A DNA stretch of 64,000 nucleotides from Peptostreptococcus stomatis DSM 17678. GTDB taxonomy: Bacteria > Bacillota > Clostridia > Peptostreptococcales > Peptostreptococcaceae. The notes below the pieces were generated by a model. It was not told the origin of the DNA. It saw only the letters and a program-made list of their open reading frames with translations, and searched no databases. Numbering within the stretch: position 1 is the stretch's first letter; each line of letters starts with the position of its first letter. The translations under genes and the position numbers were made by a program. Shown here one piece after another: positions 1 through 7,418 of this stretch. The stretch spans positions 1-64,000 of the forward strand of contig NZ_ADGQ01000060.1 in assembly GCF_000147675.1 (NCBI RefSeq), given 5' to 3'.

Positions 1-1
1 C

Positions 2-298
2 GATGTGGCTATGCTTAAAGACATTCTAAATACTAGGACTGATAAAATTCCCATGTGTTTTAGGAAGAGTATAAAAACCCTTAAAAAGCTTAGAAAGTAT
101 GTGCTAAACTCATTAAAATATGACTATACGAATGCTATGGTGGAGGGTAAAAATAACAAGATTAAGGTAATTAAAAGAGTATCCTACGGATACAGGAGCT
201 TTAGGAATTTTAAGGCAAGGATAATGCTAATGGAAAGGTATAAAATACAAAAGGGCAACATCCATAGCTATAAGTTTGCTATGGATGCTGCCGCATAA
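2..298 (+). CDS. ISL3-family transposase, C-terminal fragment (runs off left edge)
   Basis: This is the last roughly 97 residues of a DDE transposase; the frame stays open to the left edge, so the gene starts outside the window. The stretch NAMVEGKNNKIKVIKR followed by SYGYRSFRNFKARI is the typical C-terminal signature of ISL3-family transposases, where the glutamate of 'EGxNNKIK' is the last acid of the catalytic triad. The protein would cut and rejoin insertion-sequence ends. It is not linked to the genes that follow, which begin after a 225-base gap with their own promoter. Whether the whole element is intact cannot be seen. Family assignment is by recognised motif, and I am fairly sure of it. 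Confidence 0.8.
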   Translation, partial: DVAMLKDILNTRTDKIPMCFRKSIKTLKKLRKYVLNSLKYDYTNAMVEGKNNKIKVIKRVSYGYRSFRNFKARIMLMERYKIQKGNIHSYKFAMDAAA

Positions 299-324
299 TT
301 TAATAGATTTTGTTGATTTAAATT

Positions 325-351
325 ATCACCAACGTTATTTGACATAGAGCC
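325..351. mobile_element. Probable right terminal inverted repeat of the ISL3-type element
   Basis: The sequence shortly after the transposase stop ends in TTATTTGACATAGAGCC. Read on the other strand it starts GGCTCTATGTCAAATAA, which resembles known ISL3-group ends that begin GGCTCTTTGTCAAA. The partner end is outside the window, so this is inference from family knowledge only. Confidence 0.4.
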
Positions 352-450
352 GGTATTTATTGTATCAAGATGGTTTTTTATTATACTAAATTTTTGTTTT
401 TAAATTTCATTTATTTCGTTATTGGAGGCTAGAAAATATAAAATTTATTG

Positions 451-456
451 TATAAT
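451..456 (+). promoter_or_regulatory. -10 box upstream of the phosphodiesterase gene
   Basis: A TATAAT hexamer preceded by TTG lies 67 bases before the next start codon. No convincing -35 box is seen at 16-18 bases upstream. It would drive the phosphodiesterase-transporter-ade cluster. The rest of the gap from 299 to 523 shows nothing else I can name. Confidence 0.4.
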
Positions 457-523
457 AAGTTTAGTAAAGAGATAAGGTACATTTTGTCTTGAAAAAACAC
501 TATTTAATAGATAAGGAGTAGCA

Positions 524-1816
524 ATGGAAAAAAAATACCTACATGTCCTATCCTTTGATGGCCTATCGAGGGTGGATATAGATAAGATGAAAGAATTACC
601 AGCCTTTGGAGAATTTTTCAAGGAGGCATCTGGTTGTATAAATGTAAAAACAATTTACCCAAGTTTAACATACTGTGCCCATGCTACAATATCAACGGGA
701 ACATATCCAGCCAGGCATGGGGTAATCAACAATACAAGGGTCCAGCCATCAAGGTTGAGTCCTGACTGGTTCTGGTATGACAGGGATATAAAGGTTCCTA
801 CCTTCCAGTCCTATGCCAAGAAGGCGGGTTATGATATTTTATCCATATTTTGGCCGGTTACAGCAGGGTCTAAAGATATAAAATACAATATGCCTGAAAT
901 ATTTGCCAACAGGAAGTGGCAGAGTCAGATATGGGTCTCTATGGTAAATGGGAGTCCATATTTCCAGTATGACCTAAACTCTAAGTTTGGCAAGTTGAGA
1001 AATGGACACAAGGAGCCTGAGTTGGACAACTTCTCCCATGCATCATTTATGTATGCCCTAGACAGGTACCCAGCCCATATAAATATGGTCCACTATATAG
1101 ACCTGGATTCTCAAAGACATGAGTACGGATATAATTCCAAGGAGGCCCATGAGGCCATGGTCAGGCTTGATAAGAGGTTGGGAGACCTGGTGGCCAAGCT
1201 AAAGGAAAAGGAAATTTACGAGGACTCTGTCATAGTTGTTTTGGGAGACCACAGCAGTATAGACGGCCACACAAACATATATCCAAACAAGGCCTTTGAA
1301 AGGGCAGGCCTACTCACAAAGACCCAGGACAACCTCGTTGCCAGCTACAAGGCAGTATGCAAGTCTGCTGACGGGGCCGCCTATATATATGCAGGTCAGG
1401 ATATAAGCGATGATGACTTGATGAATGCAATAAAACCCCTTATAGATGAGGGAGCCATTGAGGCAGTATATAGCAGGGAAGAGGCTAGAGATATGGGGGC
1501 TGACCCATCTTGCAGGTTTATGCTAGAGGCAGCTATTGGCTACTTCTTCAAGGATGAGGTGGAAGACCACCCATTGATAAAGGCCCTAGAGGCACCAAAG
1601 AGGTCCTCAAAGCTTTGTATAAATAACCATGGATACAACCCCTACAGCAAGGAAAATTATGAAACAGTATTTCTAGTAGCTGGTAAGGGCATAAAAAAGA
1701 ATGTATTTTTAGAAGAGATGTCACTGACAGATGAAGGACCTACCCTAGCTGCCATACTTGGCCTAGAAATGAAGGATACTGATGGTAGGGCACTAGTGGA
1801 GATATTGGAGGTTTAA
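524..1816 (+). CDS. Nucleotide pyrophosphatase/phosphodiesterase-type alkaline phosphatase superfamily protein
   Basis: A 430-residue enzyme of the type I phosphodiesterase / nucleotide pyrophosphatase family, which hydrolyses phosphodiester or pyrophosphate bonds with two bound metal ions. The N-terminus reads LSFDGLSRVD (first metal aspartate). The block YPSLTYCAHATISTGTYPARHG carries the nucleophilic threonine region. HYIDLDSQRHEYG gives a D-x-D/H metal site, and VLGDHSSIDGH and NNHGYNP complete the metal ligands. There is no signal peptide, so it is probably cytoplasmic. The ATG follows an AAGGAG site. The next gene starts two bases after its stop, so the two are co-transcribed, and adenine deaminase follows. 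This suggests, but does not prove, a nucleotide or nucleobase substrate. Confidence 0.8.
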   Translation: MEKKYLHVLSFDGLSRVDIDKMKELPAFGEFFKEASGCINVKTIYPSLTYCAHATISTGTYPARHGVINNTRVQPSRLSPDWFWYDRDIKVPTFQSYAKKAGYDILSIFWPVTAGSKDIKYNMPEIFANRKWQSQIWVSMVNGSPYFQYDLNSKFGKLRNGHKEPELDNFSHASFMYALDRYPAHINMVHYIDLDSQRHEYGYNSKEAHEAMVRLDKRLGDLVAKLKEKEIYEDSVIVVLGDHSSIDGHTNIYPNKAFERAGLLTKTQDNLVASYKAVCKSADGAAYIYAGQDISDDDLMNAIKPLIDEGAIEAVYSREEARDMGADPSCRFMLEAAIGYFFKDEVEDHPLIKALEAPKRSSKLCINNHGYNPYSKENYETVFLVAGKGIKKNVFLEEMSLTDEGPTLAAILGLEMKDTDGRALVEILEV

Positions 1817-1817
1817 T

Positions 1818-3050
1818 GTGTTAAGAATTTCAAAAAAAGAAAAATCGTGGATCCTATACGATTGGGCCAACTCGGCCTTTACATTGACAATGTTGACGAC
1901 GATCCTACCTATATATTTTACAGCAATGGTAGGTCAGATAGGTCTGTCAAAGGAAATGGCGACCTCATATTGGGGATATACTAATGCAATTGCATCTTTA
2001 ATTGTGGCTGTCCTATCGCCTTTTATGGGTGGGCTGGCAGACTATATGGGGGTAAAGAAGAAGTTCTTTACTATCTTCTCAATGATGGGTATTATTTTTT
2101 CAGGAATGATGGCCTTTATACCTTATGGCCAGTGGCAGCTACTTATGGCTACCTATATTATTTCCCTAATTGGTTTCTCCCTGAGTAACGTATTTTATGA
2201 TTCCTTTTTGACTGATATAACTACAGAAGAGAGGATGGATATGATATCGTCTCTGGGCTATGCATTTGGCTATATTGGTAGTACCATACCATTTATCATA
2301 TGTATGGGTATAATCATGGCTGCACAGAAGTCAATAATTCCTATATCAAGTATTACAGCCAGCAAGGTATCATTCTTTATAACTACAATGTGGTGGTTGA
2401 TATTTACCCTACCAATGTTAAAAAATGTAGAACAGATACATGGTAAACCATATGAAAAGTACAGGTTAAAAGACTCTATAATGATGTTGAAGAAGAGTTT
2501 CAACAAGGTAAGAAGGAATAGGAAGGCTTTTTTATTCTTATGTGCCTACTTCTTCTATATAGATGGTGTTGATACAATTATAAGGATGGCAGCAAGTTTT
2601 GGAACAGCTGTAGGTATCAATTCATCTACCCTGTTAGTAATCCTCCTAGTTACCCAGTTTGTAGCCTTTCCTTTTGCTATTATATACGGTAAGTTGGCCC
2701 AAATATTTAAGGGTAAGGCCATGCTGATAGCTGGTATAGGTGTTTATATAGTTATCTGTATATTTGCCTTTTTCCTTAAGTCAGCAAGAGAGTTTTGGAT
2801 CTTATCCATCCTGGTAGGTAGTTCACAGGGTGGTATCCAGGCCTTGAGTAGGTCTTATTTTGCCAAGATGATACCAAAGGAAAATTCAAATGAATACTTT
2901 GGTTTCTATAATATATTTGGAAAATTTGCAGCCATAATGGGACCGTTTTTGGTTGGTATAGTGACTCAGATTACAGGTGACGTTAGAAATGGTGTCTTGA
3001 GTTTGATCCTAATATTTATAATAGGTGGGGTTTTACTCCTAAAAAATTAG
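1818..3050 (+). CDS. MFS transporter, UMF1 (Atg22-like) family
   Basis: A 410-residue polytopic membrane protein with about 12 hydrophobic segments. The N-terminal motif ILYDWANSAFTLTM is the hallmark of the UMF1/Atg22-like major facilitator family, and LADYMGVKKKFF matches the MFS loop 2-3 motif. The SSQGGIQALSRSYFAKMIP stretch is also typical of this family. Substrates of bacterial members are poorly known; some fungal relatives export amino acids. Translation starts at a GTG two bases after the preceding stop. The only ATG nearby (1816) hits a stop at once. The position between a phosphodiesterase and adenine deaminase suggests a nucleobase or related solute, which is inference. Confidence 0.85.
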   Translation: MLRISKKEKSWILYDWANSAFTLTMLTTILPIYFTAMVGQIGLSKEMATSYWGYTNAIASLIVAVLSPFMGGLADYMGVKKKFFTIFSMMGIIFSGMMAFIPYGQWQLLMATYIISLIGFSLSNVFYDSFLTDITTEERMDMISSLGYAFGYIGSTIPFIICMGIIMAAQKSIIPISSITASKVSFFITTMWWLIFTLPMLKNVEQIHGKPYEKYRLKDSIMMLKKSFNKVRRNRKAFLFLCAYFFYIDGVDTIIRMAASFGTAVGINSSTLLVILLVTQFVAFPFAIIYGKLAQIFKGKAMLIAGIGVYIVICIFAFFLKSAREFWILSILVGSSQGGIQALSRSYFAKMIPKENSNEYFGFYNIFGKFAAIMGPFLVGIVTQITGDVRNGVLSLILIFIIGGVLLLKN

Positions 3051-3096
3051 CTAGTCTGCCTATATTTAAAATGTCTATAAGGAGGGGGATCTTTAT

Positions 3097-4824
3097 ATGA
3101 AGATAGTAGATTATAAAAAATATGCTAAATTTACACTTGGAGAGGAAAAATCAGATATAGTATTGAAAAATGCCAGGCTTATAATGGTCCAGACTGGAGA
3201 AGTCTTGGAAGCTGATATAGCTATCAAGGACCAGTATATAGTAGGTTTGGGCAACTATGAGGGTCTAAAAGAAGTAGATTGTAATGGCAAGTATGTGGCC
3301 CCAGGTTTTATAGACTCCCACCTCCACTTTGAATCTACTTTGGCTAACCCCAGGGAATTGGTCCATTATGCATCACTGAGTGGAACAACAACCTTTATAG
3401 CAGACCCACATGAGGCTGCAAATGTGGCAGGTATCAAGGGAATAGACTATATACTTGACCAGACAGAGGATGCCAGTGGAGATGTATATATTATGGCACC
3501 TTCCTGTGTGCCTTGTAAGGATGGGGAAGATACAGGTTGTCTGATGGAGGCTAAAGACCTTAGGTACCTCCTTGACAAGCCCAGGATTTTAGGTCTGGGA
3601 GAGGTTATGGATGAGAGGGCGGTTATAGGCCTTGAGTCTAGGATGATGGACAAGCTAGAACTTTTTGAAAATAGGGTTAAGGACGGCCATGCTATCTCTA
3701 TAGAGGGTAAGGAACTGGCTGCCTATGCGATGGCTGGTATATTAACCGACCACGAGTCCACTGAGTACAAGTATGCCATGATGAAGGTGAGAAATGGTAT
3801 GTATGTCCATATTAGGGAGGGGTCTGCAGCCAGGAACCTAGAGGCTATAGTTAGGGGTATAGTTGACAATAATACCGATGTATCCAGGTTTACCTTCTGT
3901 ACAGACGACAAGCATATAGAGGATATACAAAGAGAGGGGCATATCAGCCATAATGTCAGGAAGGCTATTAGACTTGGTTTAGACCCTCTTGCTGCCTACA
4001 AGATGGCGACTTTAAATCCAGCCCAGTGTTATGGTTTAGATCATTTAGGCATGATAGCAGTTGGTAAAAAGGCCAACCTAATAATCCTAAATGATATGGA
4101 GACAGTTGATATAGATAGGGTTATGTATGGTGGTAGGTTTATAGACCAGGTCTATGATGGAAATAAGGGTAAGGTAGACCCAGACTTACTTAATAGCCTC
4201 CATATTGATTGGTTTAAGAAAGAAATGTTGGCCTACAAGAGTAGCCGTCATGCTATAGGTATGATAGAAGGAGAAATATTGACCAAACTAGTAGACTTGG
4301 ATAATTATGAACTTGAAAATAAGGATCTAGGAAGCAAGAGGGACCAAGATAGTGAAAATTGTGATTTAGGTAAGACCATATCAAAGGTTGCAGTAATAGA
4401 AAGACACCATAATACTGGCAACTACCATGTGGCCAAGGTCTTGGGTTATAATATAAAAAATGGGGCAGTAGCTTCCAGTGTATCCCATGATTCCCACAAT
4501 GTAATAGTTCTTGGTGACAATGACAGGGACATGATGCTTGCTATAGATAAGTTAAAGGAAATAAGGGGCGGATATGTCCTGGTAGAAGATGGACACGTAT
4601 TCGGAGCCCTGCCACTACCAGTCATGGGTCTTATAAGTGACCTGGATAGTGGAAGGATGAATGAAATACTGTCAAGGATGATTGAAAGGGCCCACCAGAT
4701 GGGTGTTCCTCGTGGTATAGAACCATTTATAGCCCTATCATTTATAGCCCTGCCAGTAATACCTGAAATCAGGATAAGGACCAGGGGCCTATATGATGTC
4801 TTAGGGGATAGATATCTTGACTAG
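3097..4824 (+). CDS. ade: Adenine deaminase
   Basis: A 575-residue amidohydrolase that deaminates adenine to hypoxanthine and ammonia in purine salvage. The metal-binding HxH is seen in GFIDSHLHFESTL (His75 and His77). TTTFIADPHEAANVAG and FTFCTDDKHIEDI are conserved active-site blocks of the AdeC family, and the C-terminal domain (about 390-575) includes the HHNTGNYHVAKVLGY and PLPVMGLISD segments typical of full-length family members. The length is normal. The ATG follows a strong AAGGAGGGGG site. It closes the cluster that begins with the phosphodiesterase. A two-way terminator separates it from the convergent rpmB gene. Confidence 0.95.
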   Translation: MKIVDYKKYAKFTLGEEKSDIVLKNARLIMVQTGEVLEADIAIKDQYIVGLGNYEGLKEVDCNGKYVAPGFIDSHLHFESTLANPRELVHYASLSGTTTFIADPHEAANVAGIKGIDYILDQTEDASGDVYIMAPSCVPCKDGEDTGCLMEAKDLRYLLDKPRILGLGEVMDERAVIGLESRMMDKLELFENRVKDGHAISIEGKELAAYAMAGILTDHESTEYKYAMMKVRNGMYVHIREGSAARNLEAIVRGIVDNNTDVSRFTFCTDDKHIEDIQREGHISHNVRKAIRLGLDPLAAYKMATLNPAQCYGLDHLGMIAVGKKANLIILNDMETVDIDRVMYGGRFIDQVYDGNKGKVDPDLLNSLHIDWFKKEMLAYKSSRHAIGMIEGEILTKLVDLDNYELENKDLGSKRDQDSENCDLGKTISKVAVIERHHNTGNYHVAKVLGYNIKNGAVASSVSHDSHNVIVLGDNDRDMMLAIDKLKEIRGGYVLVEDGHVFGALPLPVMGLISDLDSGRMNEILSRMIERAHQMGVPRGIEPFIALSFIALPVIPEIRIRTRGLYDVLGDRYLD

Positions 4825-4863
4825 GAATAAATTGGAAATAAGAAGAAATATAAATTAATACAA

Positions 4864-4894
4864 CAAAAAAAGATACCAGCCTATGGTATCTTTT
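4864..4894. terminator. Bidirectional terminator between ade and rpmB
   Basis: Perfect 8-base arms AGATACCA (4871-4878) and TGGTATCT (4884-4891) enclose a 5-base loop. They have an A run on the left and a T run on the right, so the hairpin can stop transcription from both convergent genes. Confidence 0.85.
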
Positions 4895-4901
4895 GTCGTC
4901 A

Positions 4902-5090
4902 TTATGCTCTTTCAACTTTTCCAGAACGTAGACATCTTGTACAAACAGAAACTCTCTTAGGAGATCCATCAACAACAGCCTTCACGTTCTTTATATTAGC
5001 TGACCAAGTTCTCTTATTATGCTTATTTGAGTGTGATACCTGGTTACCAGATACTTTACCTTTACCGCACACGCTACATACTTTTGACAT
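4902..5090 (-). CDS. rpmB: 50S ribosomal protein L28
   Basis: A 62-residue ribosomal protein of the large subunit. It starts MSKVCSVCGKGKVSGN and ends VCTRCLRSGKVERA, so two CxxC pairs form a zinc-ribbon version of L28. Reading the reverse strand, AAGGAGGT sits 7 bases before the chosen ATG. An upstream GTG in frame would overlap that ribosome site and was rejected. The gene is convergent with ade and divergent from the Asp23-fakA operon, the common Gram-positive neighbourhood of rpmB. Confidence 0.97.
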   Translation of the reverse strand: MSKVCSVCGKGKVSGNQVSHSNKHNKRTWSANIKNVKAVVDGSPKRVSVCTRCLRSGKVERA

Positions 5091-5175
5091 TAAGTACACC
5101 TCCTTAATACTAGAATATTAAGCCTAAAAACATAATTAATAATATCATAGTGGTATGAAAAAATCAAGTAAAAAA

Positions 5176-5204
5176 TTGCATTACTGCTTATTTTTTTGTA
5201 TAAT
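5176..5204 (+). promoter_or_regulatory. Sigma-A promoter of the Asp23-fakA operon
   Basis: TTGCAT and TATAAT are separated by 17 bases, with the -10 preceded by TTG. The start codon of the Asp23 gene is 36 bases downstream, behind GGAGGT. Confidence 0.75.
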
Positions 5205-5239
5205 AGTGTATAAGGATATATATAATTTAGGAGGTCAAC

Positions 5240-5590
5240 ATGAGTTCAATTTTAACTAGTAAATTAGGAAATATAGAAATAGACAAAAATGTATTGGCAC
5301 AGCTTACTTATAAGGCTGCCACAGAAAGTTATGGCTTGGTTGGCTTTTCATCAAAGTCAAAGGGGATAGTAGAACTTTTAAAGGGTGAGAACGCCACTAA
5401 GGGTGTTAATATCGTAGAAATTAACGACAACCAGATAGATATAGAAATTTCTGTTATACTACAGTATGGTACAAATATTACAACAGTTGCCAACAATATT
5501 ATTGAAAGAATCAAGTACACTGTTGAGACGTATTCTGGAATAAAGGTTAACTTAGTAACTGTAAGTGTTCAAGGAATAAGAGTCAAATAA
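5240..5590 (+). CDS. Asp23/Gls24-family envelope stress protein (YloU-like)
   Basis: A 116-residue Asp23-domain protein. The features seen are the N-terminal 'LGNIEIDKNVLAQLTYKAATESYGLVGF' type block (shown here only in part), the central INDNQIDIEISVILQYGTNI strand segment, and the C-terminal VTVSVQGIRVK. Family members bind the membrane-associated partner Amap or affect envelope homeostasis; their exact biochemical role is unknown. It lies 14 bases ahead of fakA, the conserved yloU-yloV pairing of Firmicutes. A second paralogue sits at 17.9 kb before nusB. It starts at ATG behind AGGAGGT. Confidence 0.9.
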   Translation: MSSILTSKLGNIEIDKNVLAQLTYKAATESYGLVGFSSKSKGIVELLKGENATKGVNIVEINDNQIDIEISVILQYGTNITTVANNIIERIKYTVETYSGIKVNLVTVSVQGIRVK

Positions 5591-5604
5591 TCAGGAGGAG
5601 AGAA

Positions 5605-7269
5605 ATGATAGAAAGTATTAATGGTAAATTGTTAAAGGAGATGTTTATCTCCGGTGCAAACCATCTACAGAATAACAAGGATCTAATAGACAAACTAAAT
5701 GTATTCCCAGTTCCAGACGGAGATACAGGTACTAATATGTCGCTTACAATAGCTTCTGCTATAAAGGAGTTGAAGACTATAAAGTCTGATTCTATAACTG
5801 ACCTGGGCAAGGCCCTATCTAAGGGATCACTGATGGGGGCCAGGGGTAATTCAGGAGTTATCCTGTCACAGATTATAAGGGGTATATCCAAGTCTATAGA
5901 AGGAAAAAATGACCTAAGTGTTGATGATTTTGCCAAGGCTCTTAAGTCAGGTTCTGATACTGCCTACAAGGCCGTAATCAAGCCTATAGAAGGTACAATC
6001 CTAACTGTTGTAAGAGAGTCAAGTGACTTTGCTGTAAAGAACTCCAAGAAGGCCAAGGACTTCGTTGAATTTATGGAAAAATTAGTTGAAGAAGCTGACA
6101 AGTCTCTTGAGAGGACACCAGACCTGTTAAAGAACCTTAAGGATGCTGGAGTTGTAGACTCTGGTGGTAAGGGCTTGGTATGTCTATATGAAGGTATGTT
6201 GAGTGCCTTAAAGGGAAGTCCTATAAGGTTATTAGGTGCCAGTGAAGAAACAAAGGCAGTCCCAGCTACTGGTGTTCACAGTGATAGTGCCAGGGATGTA
6301 GACATCAAGTTTGGCTACTGTACTGAATTTATACTAGAATCACAGGAAGTAGATTCTGATACTATAAGGGATATAATGATGGGCTATGGAGATAGCTTGG
6401 TAGTTGTTGGATATGACGGTGTTATAAAGGTTCACGTTCATACAAATAATCCAGGTAAGGCCCTAGAAGAAGCCCTAAAGTTTGGTCAATTATTGACTAT
6501 AAAGATAGAAAATATGAGACTTCAGCATGAAAACCAGATAATCACTGATGAAGAACAGGAAGAAATCGATCAGGTGTCAGCTGAGGACGATTTTGTTGTA
6601 AATGAAGAAGAAAAGGACTTTGGATTTATCACTACTACAATGGGTAGGGGCCTAGCTGATATATTTGATGAGTTGGGTGTTGATATAGTTATCGAGGGTG
6701 GTCAGACAATGAACCCATCTACAGAGGACTTTATGAATGCAATCAAGATGATAAATGCCAAGAACATATTTATCATGCCTAACAACAGCAATGTAATAAT
6801 GGCTGCTAACCAGGCCAAGGAACTATCTGAAAAAAATGTTTATGTAGTTCCTACTAAGAATATACCACAGGGAATTAGCTGTATGGTTACATTTGACCAT
6901 GATGCAGACCCGGAAGCTAATATGGAAAACTTTGAGTCTGTGCTTGAAACTATCAAGTCAGGCGAGATTACTTATGCAGTGAGGGATACTGTAATGGGTG
7001 GTATAGAGGTTGCTGAAGGCGATGTAATAGGTATCACTGGTAAGGCCCTAATATCTTCTGGTAAGCAGGTTGAAGAGGTTACTAGAAATGTCATCAAGGA
7101 AATGGTAGATGACGATGCAAGCATAATTACCCTTTACTATGGTGAAGATGTAGAGGAGGATGCTGCAAGACTATTTGCAGAAAATATCCAGGATGAATTT
7201 GATGACCTGGATGTAGAGTTATACTATGGAGGTCAGCCTCTATACTACTACCTAATATCTGTAGAGTAG
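5605..7269 (+). CDS. fakA: Fatty acid kinase subunit FakA (DAK2/DegV-partner, YloV)
   Basis: A 554-residue ATP-binding subunit of fatty acid kinase. It phosphorylates exogenous fatty acids held by a FakB (DegV) protein so that PlsX/PlsY can use them. The N-terminal DhaL domain shows NVFPVPDGDTGTNMSLT (metal-binding aspartates) and GSLMGARGNSGVILSQ, followed by DAGVVDSGGKGLVCLYEG near residue 195. The C-terminal half carries KVHVHTNNPGKALE and the TYAVRDTVMGG and DGDVIGI-like blocks of the YloV/FakA family. Its length is normal. It shares an operon with the upstream Asp23 gene. plsX, which acts next in the same pathway, lies 7.5 kb away in this window. Confidence 0.92.
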   Translation: MIESINGKLLKEMFISGANHLQNNKDLIDKLNVFPVPDGDTGTNMSLTIASAIKELKTIKSDSITDLGKALSKGSLMGARGNSGVILSQIIRGISKSIEGKNDLSVDDFAKALKSGSDTAYKAVIKPIEGTILTVVRESSDFAVKNSKKAKDFVEFMEKLVEEADKSLERTPDLLKNLKDAGVVDSGGKGLVCLYEGMLSALKGSPIRLLGASEETKAVPATGVHSDSARDVDIKFGYCTEFILESQEVDSDTIRDIMMGYGDSLVVVGYDGVIKVHVHTNNPGKALEEALKFGQLLTIKIENMRLQHENQIITDEEQEEIDQVSAEDDFVVNEEEKDFGFITTTMGRGLADIFDELGVDIVIEGGQTMNPSTEDFMNAIKMINAKNIFIMPNNSNVIMAANQAKELSEKNVYVVPTKNIPQGISCMVTFDHDADPEANMENFESVLETIKSGEITYAVRDTVMGGIEVAEGDVIGITGKALISSGKQVEEVTRNVIKEMVDDDASIITLYYGEDVEEDAARLFAENIQDEFDDLDVELYYGGQPLYYYLISVE

Positions 7270-7302
7270 GCTTTAATATGGAACTATAAGAGGTTGACAA
7301 AG

Positions 7303-7403
7303 GAGGTCTAAGGGGATTTATCCATATTTATTAAGACCTCAAGTGACCAGTTATAGTTATAAGAGTATATTTGAGTATAGGTAGTCCTACCTATACTCTT
7401 TTA
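7303..7403 (+). promoter_or_regulatory. Structured recG leader with intrinsic terminator and competing hairpins
   Basis: The leader between fakA and recG holds three elements. The first is a stem GAGGTCT (7303-7309) with AGACCTC (7334-7340). The second is a perfect 12-base dyad GAGTATAGGTAG (7373-7384) with CTACCTATACTC (7387-7398), followed by TTTT. The third is an upstream arm AAGAGTATA (7361-7369) that can pair instead with TATACTCTT (7392-7400). The last two cannot form together. The layout fits a terminator that either ends fakA transcription or attenuates recG. A TTGACA at 7294-7299 could start a short leader RNA, but its -10 partner is weak. Confidence 0.6.
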
Positions 7404-7418
7404 GTATATGGAGGTAGC

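Noticed and set aside
7371-7418. A longer recG reading from TTG 7371
   Set aside because: The extra 16 residues would be encoded by the terminator stem, and the GGAGG site sits before ATG 7419.
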